A stretch of DNA of 43,147 nucleotides, from NCBI GenBank assembly GCA_003235365.1, contig QJWJ01000311.1, positions 1 through 43,147 on the forward strand. Reading direction: 5' to 3'. Position 1 is the stretch's first letter; the number at the start of each line of letters is the position of its first letter. The stretch is from Deltaproteobacteria bacterium (lineage in GTDB: Bacteria > Myxococcota_A > Polyangia > Polyangiales > Polyangiaceae). Position numbers and translations under genes: made by a program. Positions 26,238 to 34,485 of this stretch are shown here, in pieces. Below the pieces are notes generated by a model that saw only the letters and a list, made by a program, of their open reading frames with translations, did no database searches and had not been told where the DNA came from.

Positions 26238-26912
26238 GTGGACTGGGTCAAGATCAACTCGCTCGAACTGGACTGCATCGTGGGGATTTACCCCCACGAG
26301 CGGCACACCGAGCAGCGGGTTCGCCTCGACTTGGCCATGCAGGTCGATACGAGACGGGCCGGTCGCAGCGGTCGCATCGGGCACACCGTCGACTACTCGG
26401 TGGTCGCCGAGCACTTGGTCGCGATGTTGCACTTCCGCCGCTATCAACTCGTGGAGATGGCAGCGGAAGAGCTCAGCGCGATGGTTCTGGCGACGCAGCC
26501 CGAAGCGCGCGGCGTCGAGTTGAGCATCGAGAAACCCGGCGCGCTCGCGGGTCGCGCGAACTGCGCGCAGATCGTGATCACGCGTAGCGTCTCGGATTTC
26601 GACACGCAGCAAGTCACTCGCCCGTTTGGCAGCGAGCACGAGCTGTTGCGCACCCGCGATGCAGAACTCTCAGTAATTTCAGTGGCTTCCGGCTGTGAGT
26701 GGTCACCTTCAGGGCGCGCTGGGGTGTCCTGTCTGTACTGGCCCATTCGCGGCGAACTCGTCTCTGAGACGGACCGTTTGCGTGCGGGCCAGACCCGCTC
26801 CTGCGCCGATACGCCCGAGCCTTGGCGTAACCCAGCGCAGCGCGACGTGCTGGTGTTCTGTTGCGCACTGTCCAACGACGAGTTGCACGGTACCGAATCC
26901 CCCGCAGGGTGA
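26238..26912 (+). CDS. folB: Dihydroneopterin aldolase with extra C-terminal domain
   Basis: 224 aa from GTG 26238. Residues 1-118 are a complete FolB (usual length about 120): GIYPHERHTEQ with catalytic Glu21, VDYSVVAEHL, LVEMAAEELS, and IEKPGAL with Lys99. It splits dihydroneopterin into hydroxymethyl-dihydropterin and glycolaldehyde in folate synthesis. Residues about 125-224 form an added domain (LSVISVASGCEWSPSG, then RDVLVFCCALSND). It has a cupin-like feel but I cannot assign it. No other folate genes nearby. Confidence 0.88.
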   Translation: MDWVKINSLELDCIVGIYPHERHTEQRVRLDLAMQVDTRRAGRSGRIGHTVDYSVVAEHLVAMLHFRRYQLVEMAAEELSAMVLATQPEARGVELSIEKPGALAGRANCAQIVITRSVSDFDTQQVTRPFGSEHELLRTRDAELSVISVASGCEWSPSGRAGVSCLYWPIRGELVSETDRLRAGQTRSCADTPEPWRNPAQRDVLVFCCALSNDELHGTESPAG

Positions 26913-26984
26913 ACGAACGCGGCTCGGACTCGGCGCGCGTGACACCAAGTCGAGCGGGGCGCCCTCGGGGCGTGACCGTTGATG

Positions 26985-28529
26985 CTAATATGCCTTGGCC
27001 CAGACCACGCGCTGTGACGACGGCTTGCCAGTGAAGATGCACTTGCCCGGTTCGTGAGTGCCGTCCAACTGACCCTCGTTTGGAATGCAGCGCACTGTCA
27101 CGCCGTGCTCTTTCTTGAGCTTCTCTTCCGTTGCCTCGTCCCCGGAAAAGTGACTCAGCGCGAAACCACCGTGAATGGGTGTCGGTCCGCTTTTCGCAGA
27201 AGGCGCGGTGAAGTACTCGATGAACTCCGCTTCGGTGTCGATGGTTCGAGTGTTCTGCTTGCGGTATGCGAGCGCGCGCTCGAACAGGCTTGTTTGGATC
27301 TCCTCGAGTAGTGCGGGCAACGTCGCCACGAACTCGTCGCGGGGCACGCCACGCTTCTCCTTGTGCGGCTTGTCACGGCGTCCCATGAACACGGCGTTTT
27401 GCGCCATGTCACGCGGGCCAATCTCGACGCGTACCGGCACACCCTTCTTGATCCAACTCCAAAGTTTCTCTCCGCCGCTGATGTCGCGCGCGTCGACCTC
27501 GACCTCCACGGGTCGTCCCGCGAACTGCAACGCGCTCAGCTCTTTGGCGAGACTCTCGCAATACTCGAGGATCGCGGCAGGATTGTCTGCCTTGAACAGG
27601 ATCGGCAACAGCACCACGTGAACGGGGGCGAGCCGCGGAGGACAGACGAACCCGTCATCATCGCTGTGGGTCATCAACAGACCTCCCACGAGGCGCGTCG
27701 AGACACCCCACGACGTGGTCCACACGTGCTTGAGTTGGTCGTCCTTGTCGGTGAACCGAATGTTGTTCGACTTGGCGAAATTCTGACCCAGAAAGTGTGC
27801 CGTGCCAGCTTGAAGTGCCTTGCGATCCTGCATCATCGCCTCGATGGTGAACGTATTGTCGGCTCCGGGAAAACGCTCGACGGCCGTCTTCTCTCCGGCG
27901 ATCACGGGCATGGCGAGGACGTCTTGCGCCAGCGTCACGTAGATGTCGTGGATCATCTTGGTTTCGCGCATCGCGTCCTCGGCGCTCGCGTGCGCGGTGT
28001 GGCCTTCCTGCCAGAGAAACTCGGCGGTTCGGAGAAACAGCCGGGTGCGCATTTCCCAGCGCACGACGTTTGCCCACTGATTGATCAGCAGCGGCAAATC
28101 GCGGTGCGACTCAATCCAACGCGAGAAGCTCTCGCCGATGATCGTTTCGCTCGTGGGACGGACCACGAGGGGTTCTTCCAGTGGGCCAGCGGGGACCAGG
28201 CCCCCGTCTGGACCCGCTTCCAGACGATGGTGCGTGATGACCGCGCATTCCTTCGCGAAGCCCTCGACGTGCTCGGCCTCTTTGGCCAAGTACGAGACCG
28301 GGATGAACAGCGGGAAGTACGCGTTCTTGTGCCCGGTCTTCTTCAGCTCTGTGTCGAGGTGCTGCTTGATGTTCTCCCACACCGAGAGACCCCAGGGCTT
28401 GATCACCATGCAGCCGCGCACGCCCGAGTTCTCCGCCATGTCCGCCGCGGCGATCACTTGCTGATACCACTCAGGGTAGTTCTCGGCGCGGGTGGGGCTA
28501 ATGGCGGTCTTCGCTTTGGACATGGCCAC
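26985..28529 (-). CDS. proS: Prolyl-tRNA synthetase, type 3 (archaeal/eukaryotic-like)
   Basis: 514 aa. Class II motifs: NQWANVVRWEMRTRLFLRTAEFLWQEGH-type motif 2 region (about residues 151-180), PTSETI, and motif 3 GGLLMTHSDDDG; the anticodon-binding domain follows, and the C-terminal end VVWAKAY is the hallmark zinc-type tail of this group. It lacks the editing insertion of E. coli-type ProRS. It charges tRNA-Pro. It is monocistronic, divergent from the MYXO-CTERM gene across 229 bp in which I see no specific regulatory element. Confidence 0.96.
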   Translation of the reverse strand: MAMSKAKTAISPTRAENYPEWYQQVIAAADMAENSGVRGCMVIKPWGLSVWENIKQHLDTELKKTGHKNAYFPLFIPVSYLAKEAEHVEGFAKECAVITHHRLEAGPDGGLVPAGPLEEPLVVRPTSETIIGESFSRWIESHRDLPLLINQWANVVRWEMRTRLFLRTAEFLWQEGHTAHASAEDAMRETKMIHDIYVTLAQDVLAMPVIAGEKTAVERFPGADNTFTIEAMMQDRKALQAGTAHFLGQNFAKSNNIRFTDKDDQLKHVWTTSWGVSTRLVGGLLMTHSDDDGFVCPPRLAPVHVVLLPILFKADNPAAILEYCESLAKELSALQFAGRPVEVEVDARDISGGEKLWSWIKKGVPVRVEIGPRDMAQNAVFMGRRDKPHKEKRGVPRDEFVATLPALLEEIQTSLFERALAYRKQNTRTIDTEAEFIEYFTAPSAKSGPTPIHGGFALSHFSGDEATEEKLKKEHGVTVRCIPNEGQLDGTHEPGKCIFTGKPSSQRVVWAKAY

Positions 28530-28758
28530 GGCGGATAGCGAACCTGACGCGGGCCTGCAAGCTCCCTGCAGTACCGGCGGGGACCCGAAGGTACACAGTG
28601 ACAGGACCCGCTTCGACTTCCTCGTATTCTGGTGATGCTGGAAAAATTAGACTCGCGTATCGACCCCCAACGCGCGGTCTGTTCGGGGTGGGCCCGGCCG
28701 GCAAAAGGCCTTCCCCCAACAGGTGCCAATGGTAGCGTGCCGGCCCTTGGAGGACTGA

Positions 28759-29553
28759 ATGTTCGGAACGAAGATATCCAATAGTTGGGCCGTCAAGCTG
28801 CTCGTCGCGATGGCGCTGTGCTTGTTGGCTTCCCCCGCGTTTGCTGATCGTGTCGTTTGGAAGAAGACCAAGATCAAGGAAAGCAACGAGTCTTGGCGCA
28901 TCGACGTGGAGATCTATCTCTCAAAAGCTCCGGACATCGCGCACGTCCCCATGCAGTTCAAGTTCGAGCCGACGGTCTACTACGAACGCTCCTTGGTCGA
29001 TGGATCGAGTGAACCGCAAACCCGCAGAGTGCCGCTCGAGAACAAACAACCATTGATCGAGAGCATCGACATGGGCTTTCTCGATCCCGGGACGGGCAAG
29101 ATCCAGAGTCGTACACGCTTCAGCTTCAAGGTCACGCGCGAACGCGGGTTCGAGGCGGGTGAGTACAAGGCCAGCCTGAAGAACAAGCGCAGCAATCGCA
29201 CCCTCACACCCGAGGTGACGATGGTCCTCGACGGCGAAAACGAAGTGGTCGATCGTCGTTCGATGGTCTTCGATACCAAGAAGGCCGACAAGAAAGCGGA
29301 AGCCAAGCGTGAGGCCGACCGCCAAGCTGCCGAGGAAGAGTTCGAGCAGCGAGAGAACCCCGATTCCGAGGAGTTTTGGGCTGGTGGGCCCTCGGAGCCC
29401 GAACGAGGGGAAGACCCGCTGCCCCCGCCCGCGCACATGCAGGAAAAGCCCGGAGCATGCGGCTGCCGTGTTCTCGGGAGCTCGACGCCGTCGGGGGCCG
29501 GCTGGTGGGCGTTGGCGTTCGTCGCTGCGGTGGTCCTGCGTCGCCGCTCATAG
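28759..29553 (+). CDS. MYXO-CTERM anchored secreted protein
   Basis: 264 aa. Sec signal peptide (VKLLVAMALCLLASPAFA, cleaved near 30), then a beta-rich domain, then a charged helix with alternating Lys/Glu (about 175-205) and an acidic Pro-rich linker. The C-terminus has CGC at about 233, a hydrophobic span (WWALAFVAAVVL) and RRRS, which is the tripartite MYXO-CTERM sorting signal (TIGR03901) peculiar to Myxococcota. It is thus exported and anchored or shed at the cell surface. No domain of known function. A strong terminator follows. Confidence 0.85.
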   Translation: MFGTKISNSWAVKLLVAMALCLLASPAFADRVVWKKTKIKESNESWRIDVEIYLSKAPDIAHVPMQFKFEPTVYYERSLVDGSSEPQTRRVPLENKQPLIESIDMGFLDPGTGKIQSRTRFSFKVTRERGFEAGEYKASLKNKRSNRTLTPEVTMVLDGENEVVDRRSMVFDTKKADKKAEAKREADRQAAEEEFEQRENPDSEEFWAGGPSEPERGEDPLPPPAHMQEKPGACGCRVLGSSTPSGAGWWALAFVAAVVLRRRS

Positions 29554-29598
29554 TCGCGACGAGATACCACAAACTATAAACAAGTCAGCTTCTTGGCC

Positions 29599-29637
29599 AA
29601 GGCGCGGCGCTGTTGATAGCGTCGCGCCTTTCTCGTG
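29599..29637 (+). terminator. Rho-independent terminator after MYXO-CTERM gene
   Basis: 12-bp stem AAGGCGCGGCGC (29599-29610) with GCGTCGCGCCTT (29619-29630), one G-U pair, 8-nt loop, followed by TCTCGTG. The T tract is short, but the stem is strong and it lies 45 bp after the stop. Confidence 0.7.
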
Positions 29638-29697
29638 CTTGGGAGCAGTTTCAATGTTTCGCTTCTCTCGGCGCGCAACGACCCAGTGGAGTGGATC

Positions 29698-29982
29698 ATG
29701 AAGGACAAGGTTGGCGTGGCGTTGATTAGTTTGGTGCTGGGCTGTTCGGCGGGGGTAGCTGCACACCGGGCGGTACTGCCGGTCGCCCACGGAGACTCGC
29801 CCGACAAGTTCCACCACTTCTGCACCGAACTCAAATGGGATGAAGTGCTCGGCGAGCAGGAGCTGTTGCCGGACATGGGCGCCAAGGGCTGGGAGTTGGC
29901 CACCTTCGTATCCGCGGAGCAGAAGGGTTTCGGCGGAGGCAGGACGCGCATCGTCGCGTGTTTCAAGCGCCGCGTGCAGTAG
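29698..29982 (+). CDS. Small exported DUF4177-like protein
   Basis: 94 aa from ATG 29698, with GGAG about 8 nt upstream. An N-terminal hydrophobic segment (VGVALISLVLGCSAGVAA, about 5-22) could be a membrane anchor or a signal peptide; LVLGC may be a lipobox. The C-terminal GAKGWELATFVSAEQKGF and ending ACFKRR match the small DUF4177 fold (GWEL, then a strand ending FKR). Function unknown. It is an independent unit between a terminator and a convergent HAD gene. Confidence 0.7.
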   Translation: MKDKVGVALISLVLGCSAGVAAHRAVLPVAHGDSPDKFHHFCTELKWDEVLGEQELLPDMGAKGWELATFVSAEQKGFGGGRTRIVACFKRRVQ

Positions 29983-30059
29983 TCGACGCCCGTCTCACCT
30001 TTCGTCAGCGCGGCCGCGCTGTGGGATTCATCCTGCTGGTGAGGTCCGCTGGTTTCGGC

Positions 30060-30716
30060 TCACGCTGAGCCGAACAGCAAGTCTAGCAGCGGGGGCGCGT
30101 CGAATCTGTCCACGACGAGTTGCGCTCCTGCGTCGATCAGTTCGTCCGCGTGATGGGTCGTCCGCAAAGCGACCGTCGTTATTCCGGCCCCGACCGCCGA
30201 ACGAATGCCGGCGGGTGAGTCCTCGAACGCAACGGCCTGCTCCCTGGCTATCCCAAGCAACTGCACCGCAGTCGAATACGGGAGCGGATCGGGCTTGGCC
30301 TGGGCCAGCTCTTCGCCAAAGACCGATACGTCGAAGCGCAGCTTCAGGGTCTGCAGGAGTTGATCGGCGTTCAATCGTGCGGCGTTGGTGACCAGGGCTC
30401 GGGGCCAACCCAACCGAGCGCAACGCTCGAGCAGTCGTTCTAGGCCATCGACGGGCGTCAGTCCCTCGCGTGCCAGCTCGCGGAAGCGACGGTCCTTTTC
30501 GTTGGCCAGGGCCGTGGCTGCTGTCGTGGTCAGGTTCGGCAGGATTTCTGCGACGATCTGTGCGTTGAGTTTGCCGGCGACGTGACGTTGATAATAGCCA
30601 TGATCGGCATCGATTCCGAATGGCGCGAGAACCTCGACCCAGGCGCGTTCGTGGAGCGGGTCAGTGATGGCGAGAGTACCGTCGAGATCGAAGAGCAGGG
30701 CGCGTTGGGGCGGCAT
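30060..30716 (-). CDS. HAD-superfamily phosphatase (beta-phosphoglucomutase-like)
   Basis: 218 aa. Motif I LLFDLDGTLAITDP with nucleophile Asp10 and Asp12, motif II ALVTNAA, Lys in AQAKPDPLPY, and motif IV AVAFEDSPAGIRSAVGAG. The helical cap between motif I and II makes it a subclass I enzyme like sugar-phosphate phosphatases and beta-PGM. The cap sequence does not allow a substrate call. Single gene, no operon partners. Confidence 0.92.
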   Translation of the reverse strand: MPPQRALLFDLDGTLAITDPLHERAWVEVLAPFGIDADHGYYQRHVAGKLNAQIVAEILPNLTTTAATALANEKDRRFRELAREGLTPVDGLERLLERCARLGWPRALVTNAARLNADQLLQTLKLRFDVSVFGEELAQAKPDPLPYSTAVQLLGIAREQAVAFEDSPAGIRSAVGAGITTVALRTTHHADELIDAGAQLVVDRFDAPPLLDLLFGSA

Positions 30717-30807
30717 CGCGCCGAGCCTCGCACGAAACCGCGCTCGATGGCAGTGGGTGAGGAGCGGATAGCTTGCCGCTTTGGGCGGGGCCCGCTAGCG
30801 TTTTGGG

Positions 30808-31944
30808 GTGCGAAGAAAAGCGGTGGGTTCAGGCAAGAGACTCGGCCGGAAGAATGCGACGGCCGCTCTTGCCACGGTCATTGTCTGCTTGGCGACGGTG
30901 GTTGCGTGTGCGGACGACGACTCGCAACGTAATGGCGGGGCTGGCACGACATCTGTGACGAACGCGGACGTGCAGACGCCGGAGGAGTTCTTTCGAGCAT
31001 TCATCGCGACGCTCTGCGAGCGGCTCGAACGCTGCGGTCAAGACGACCAGCTGGATACGTTGGCAGGGCCGGGCACCGACTGTCTGGAGGTCTACACGTC
31101 GTTGTTCGGAGGATCGATCGTCACCGCGCCGTTTCGAGGGACGTATCACGCCGAGCAGGGCGTCGCTTGCATCGAGGTTGTCGCGGAGCTGCCCTGTGAG
31201 GGCGTCACGACGGCGACGCTCCAAGAGTACGTCGGCAGCTGCGACCTCGTGTTCGTGGGCGATGCAGCATTGGGGGAGGCGTGTACCATCTCTGACGAAT
31301 GCGAGGGCGCGGCGTACTGTGACTTGAGCGCCAGTTGCCCCGGCGTGTGCGCCGCACAGTCCGCCGTCGGTGCGGCGTGCGCCGCCTCCGAGCGGTGCGC
31401 CGAGTCCGTTTGCCACGACGGGCGGTGTGTGGAGTCGACCCCGCTGGGGCAACCGTGTGGAGTGAACCTCCCCGACTGCGGTGACGAGGCGTATTGTGAC
31501 GTCAAGTCCGGCACGTGTGTGGAGGTGGCGCTGTCCGAAAGGGTTCTGACCGAAGGCGACGACTGTTCGGAGCCCGGCAAAGACTGCGTCGAAGGATTGT
31601 ACTGCAATCTGCAGCGGGACCCATACATTTGCACGGCCTTTGCACCGCCCGGCGCGGAGTGTTCACAGGACGCGAGGTGCCGACCCGAGCAGTACTGTCA
31701 GGGGCCGAACGGCAGTGCGGCATTCGAGGGCATCTGCGTCGACCGGCTGGCGTTGGGGGCACAATGCAACGGCGGATCTCCGGGGTGTGCGGAGGGTTTC
31801 TGCCGAGCTGGACGTTGCTCGTATCTTCGAGTGAACGGCACCACGTGTGCCGAGGACGCGCAGTGCGTGAGCGGATTCTGCGATCCTACCAGCGACACGT
31901 GTGGGGTAGAGCCGTTGTGTCATGGGTGGGTGAATGGGGATTGA
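30808..31944 (+). CDS. Cys-rich repeat lipoprotein
   Basis: 378 aa from GTG 30808. Basic N-terminus, hydrophobic run and lipobox ATVVAC with Cys34. After a helical domain of about 100 residues with few Cys comes a C-terminal half made of Dickkopf/EGF-like Cys repeats: CTISDECEGAAYCD, CAASERCAESVCHDGRC, CSQDARCRPEQYC, CAEDAQCVSGFCD. Such lipoproteins are expanded in Myxococcota and sit on the outer surface; roles in contact or prey interaction are speculative. Confidence 0.85.
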   Translation: MRRKAVGSGKRLGRKNATAALATVIVCLATVVACADDDSQRNGGAGTTSVTNADVQTPEEFFRAFIATLCERLERCGQDDQLDTLAGPGTDCLEVYTSLFGGSIVTAPFRGTYHAEQGVACIEVVAELPCEGVTTATLQEYVGSCDLVFVGDAALGEACTISDECEGAAYCDLSASCPGVCAAQSAVGAACAASERCAESVCHDGRCVESTPLGQPCGVNLPDCGDEAYCDVKSGTCVEVALSERVLTEGDDCSEPGKDCVEGLYCNLQRDPYICTAFAPPGAECSQDARCRPEQYCQGPNGSAAFEGICVDRLALGAQCNGGSPGCAEGFCRAGRCSYLRVNGTTCAEDAQCVSGFCDPTSDTCGVEPLCHGWVNGD

Positions 31945-31996
31945 AGACGGCAGGAGCGGCACCTCGAGAGGCGGAGTCAGTCAACGGATCATGGCG

Positions 31997-32044
31997 TGCT
32001 GGAGGAGGGAGTGTCCATCCTCCAGAAGCCAGTGACTCCAGCAC
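31997..32044 (+). repeat. Competing hairpins after the Cys-rich lipoprotein gene
   Basis: GTGCTGGAG (31997-32005) can pair with CTCCAGCAC (32036-32044). Its inner part CTGGAGGA (31999-32006) can instead pair with TCCTCCAG (32018-32025). The two perfect stems exclude each other. No T run follows. The remainder of 31945-32156 shows no gene. Confidence 0.5.
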
Positions 32045-32156
32045 TGCGGGTTGCGAACGTACGCCAGGTCCTTCAGCGGGGAGCGAGCGACCGCGTTTCG
32101 GCCCTACCGAAACGACCGTCGCGAGCCGAGCGCCAACGTCGCGGGGCGATCGCAAA

Positions 32157-32603
32157 CTACCACGCCTTGTACGGGAGGAACTTACCGTTCATCGTGATGA
32201 CGACGCGATCTCCCTTGGGATCGACCTCTTTGCTCACGTCGATCTTGAAGTCGATGGCGCTCATGATCCCATCGCCGAACTTCTCCTGCACGACGTCCTT
32301 GGCCGCAACGCCGTAGACCTGCATGATCTCGTAGAAGCGGTAAATCAGCGGATCGGTGGGGATGGTCTGACGCAGTGATTGTCCCTTCATCGGGTACTCG
32401 GCCAATGTGGCACCGACTTCGGGGCTGAGCGAGAGCGCTTTGCACAGTTTGGTTGCGTACTGAGGCAGCATGGAGTTCTCACCGTACACGCACGAAGCGA
32501 TGTACATCTCACTCATGCCCACGGCTTCACTGAGTGCCGCCCAACTGACTCCTTGTGCCTTCTTTGCCGCGAGGATGGTCTCGGTCATGTCTTGCTTTTC
32601 CAT
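32157..32603 (-). CDS. cynS: Cyanase (cyanate hydratase)
   Basis: 148 aa. N-terminal helical DNA-binding-like domain (WAALSEAVGMSEMYIASC) and the C-terminal dimerisation/catalytic domain. The catalytic triad is Arg89 (IYRFYEIMQVYG), Glu92 and Ser115 (GDGIMSAIDFK), with the same spacing as Arg96/Glu99/Ser122 of E. coli CynS. It converts cyanate and bicarbonate to ammonia and CO2. It is the last gene of the cyanate operon, 87 bp after the ATPase gene; AAGGA precedes the start. Confidence 0.97.
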   Translation of the reverse strand: MEKQDMTETILAAKKAQGVSWAALSEAVGMSEMYIASCVYGENSMLPQYATKLCKALSLSPEVGATLAEYPMKGQSLRQTIPTDPLIYRFYEIMQVYGVAAKDVVQEKFGDGIMSAIDFKIDVSKEVDPKGDRVVITMNGKFLPYKAW

Positions 32604-32690
32604 GATTCATCGCTTCCTTTCTGAGTGGCCACGAGCGCGCGCGCTCGAATTGTGACGGAGTTGAGAAGTCGTAGGCGCTTCGGGTCGTAC

Positions 32691-33590
32691 TCACGCCCCC
32701 TTGCCACCTGCGACGCGACGCACGGTGTGTACCGGCGTATCGAAAGTGTCGGGGGCCGAGTCTGCTTTCGACTCGACCTGTGCTCGCGGTTGACCTCGCT
32801 GCTGTTCTGAGCGTTCCACGAGAAAGTCGATCAGATTGGTTCGCAAGTCGTAGTAGTCCGAGCGTTTTGCCAAGCCGGCGCGGCTGCGGGGGCGAGGGAT
32901 GGTGACGGCCACGTCTTCCGCCACTCGAGCATCCGGGCCGTTGGACATCAGCAGGATTCGGTCCGACAGGTAGATGGCTTCATCGACGTCGTGCGTGATC
33001 ATGAACACGGTCTGATTGGTTTGGGCGCAAATCCCGATCAGTTCGTCCTGGATCGTGCCGCGGGTGAGCGCGTCGAGCGCACCGAACGGTTCGTCCATCA
33101 GCAAGATCTGAGGTTCGATGGCGAACGCGCGCGCGATGCCGACCCGTTGCCGCATTCCTCCAGACAGCTGCGCGGGCTTCCTGTCGGCCGCTGCACGCAA
33201 GCCGACCATGTCCAGATACTTGTAGCTGTGTTCGGTGACCTGCTCCTTGCTCCAATCGGGGTGCCTCGCCCGGACCGAGAACACCACGTTGCCCAAAGCG
33301 GTCTTCCAAGGCAACAGGCTGTGATTCTGGAAGATGACACCTCGACTCAACCCTGGTTCGGTCACCTGTCGCCCATCGACGAACACGTAGCCCGACGATG
33401 GTTGCGTCAAACCAGCGATGATGTTCAAGATGGTCGACTTGCCACAGCCCGAGTGGCCGATGATCGAGACGAACTGCCCTTTCTCCACTCCGAACGTCAC
33501 CTCATCGAACACGGTGAGGTCGGACTGGTTCTTGGCTCCGGCAAATTGCATGCGGAGATTCTCGACGAACAGATACGGTTGTTTGCTCAT
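32691..33590 (-). CDS. cynD: Cyanate/nitrate-type ABC transporter ATPase
   Basis: 299 aa. Walker A GHSGCGKST at 45-53, Q-loop NHSLLPW after IFQ, ABC signature LSGGMRQR at 142-149, Walker B ILLMDEPFGALD at 162-173, switch His in MITHDVDEA. The FQNHSLLPWKTALGNV pattern is that of the NrtD/CmpD/SsuB/TauB branch of anion and sulfonate importers. A C-terminal tail of about 40 polar residues is extra. It energises the permease encoded just upstream; the symbol follows the cyanobacterial cynABDS naming because cynS is next. Confidence 0.9.
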   Translation of the reverse strand: MSKQPYLFVENLRMQFAGAKNQSDLTVFDEVTFGVEKGQFVSIIGHSGCGKSTILNIIAGLTQPSSGYVFVDGRQVTEPGLSRGVIFQNHSLLPWKTALGNVVFSVRARHPDWSKEQVTEHSYKYLDMVGLRAAADRKPAQLSGGMRQRVGIARAFAIEPQILLMDEPFGALDALTRGTIQDELIGICAQTNQTVFMITHDVDEAIYLSDRILLMSNGPDARVAEDVAVTIPRPRSRAGLAKRSDYYDLRTNLIDFLVERSEQQRGQPRAQVESKADSAPDTFDTPVHTVRRVAGGKGA

Positions 33591-33654
33591 TTAGTCGTCT
33601 CGCTGAGAGTTGCGGTGGCTCGCTCCGATGTCTGTGCCTGGTTCGCGCTTTGCG

Positions 33655-34482
33655 TCATTCTTGATAGCTGACGCGCGCCGCGGCGCGGGCCAGTACCCAG
33701 TCCAGACCCATGCCGACGATTCCGATCATCACGATGGAGAAGATCACCGCGGATAGGTCGAGATTGTTCCATTCGTTCCACACGTAGTAGCCGACGCCAG
33801 TCCCGCCCACGAGCATCTCGGCAGCGACGATCACGAGCCAGGAGATACCGATGGAGATCCTCATGCCGGTGAGGATGGTTGGCGCGGCGGCGGGTAGAAT
33901 CACGGTCAGAGCCGTGCGTACTGGTGACAGCTCGAGCGTCTTGGCGACGTTGATGAAGTCCGTTCGCACGCTGGAGACGCCAAATGCGGTGTTGATCAGC
34001 ACGGGCCACAACGAGCACACGAAGATCACGAAAACGGACGAAGAGACGGAGTCTTTGATGATGAACAAGGCCAGCGGCATCCAGGCCAGCGGCGAGATGG
34101 GTTTGAGCAGCTGAATGAAAGGATTCAGCGCGCTCATCATCAATGGCGACATGCCGATCAGGAATCCGACCGGTACTGCCACGAGGAGCGCGCCGAAGTA
34201 GCCCGCCAGTACCCGTCCCAAGGAGTACAACAGCTGTAGGCCGATCCCCTTGTCGTTCGGGCCCCGATCGTAGAAAGGGTCCGACAGTTGTTCGACGGCC
34301 AACGAGAACACCTGTGATGGCGGGGGGATGCGCGCGGTTTCGTCCGCACCCGCCACCAGCGCTTCGTATTCGCTTTTGGCGCCGACTGACGTGCCGATCC
34401 CGGTGCTCCCTTCCCAGGCCAACAGAAACACGGCCAACAGCGCGAGGGATACGAGGATGGACTTGGTCGAGCTGGATACCAT
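33655..34482 (-). CDS. cynB: Cyanate/nitrate-type ABC transporter permease
   Basis: 275 aa, six membrane spans, with the first at about 9-25 followed by a periplasmic segment of about 55 residues. The ABC-permease EAA loop is VAKTLELSPVRTALTVILPAAAP at about 178-200. ISPLAWMPLALFIIKDS and GISWLVIVAAEM are typical of the NrtB/CmpB/SsuC group. It begins 3 bp after the cynA stop with AGGAT as ribosome binding site, so cynA and cynB are tightly coupled. Confidence 0.92.
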   Translation of the reverse strand: MVSSSTKSILVSLALLAVFLLAWEGSTGIGTSVGAKSEYEALVAGADETARIPPPSQVFSLAVEQLSDPFYDRGPNDKGIGLQLLYSLGRVLAGYFGALLVAVPVGFLIGMSPLMMSALNPFIQLLKPISPLAWMPLALFIIKDSVSSSVFVIFVCSLWPVLINTAFGVSSVRTDFINVAKTLELSPVRTALTVILPAAAPTILTGMRISIGISWLVIVAAEMLVGGTGVGYYVWNEWNNLDLSAVIFSIVMIGIVGMGLDWVLARAAARVSYQE

Positions 34483-34485
34483 GGT

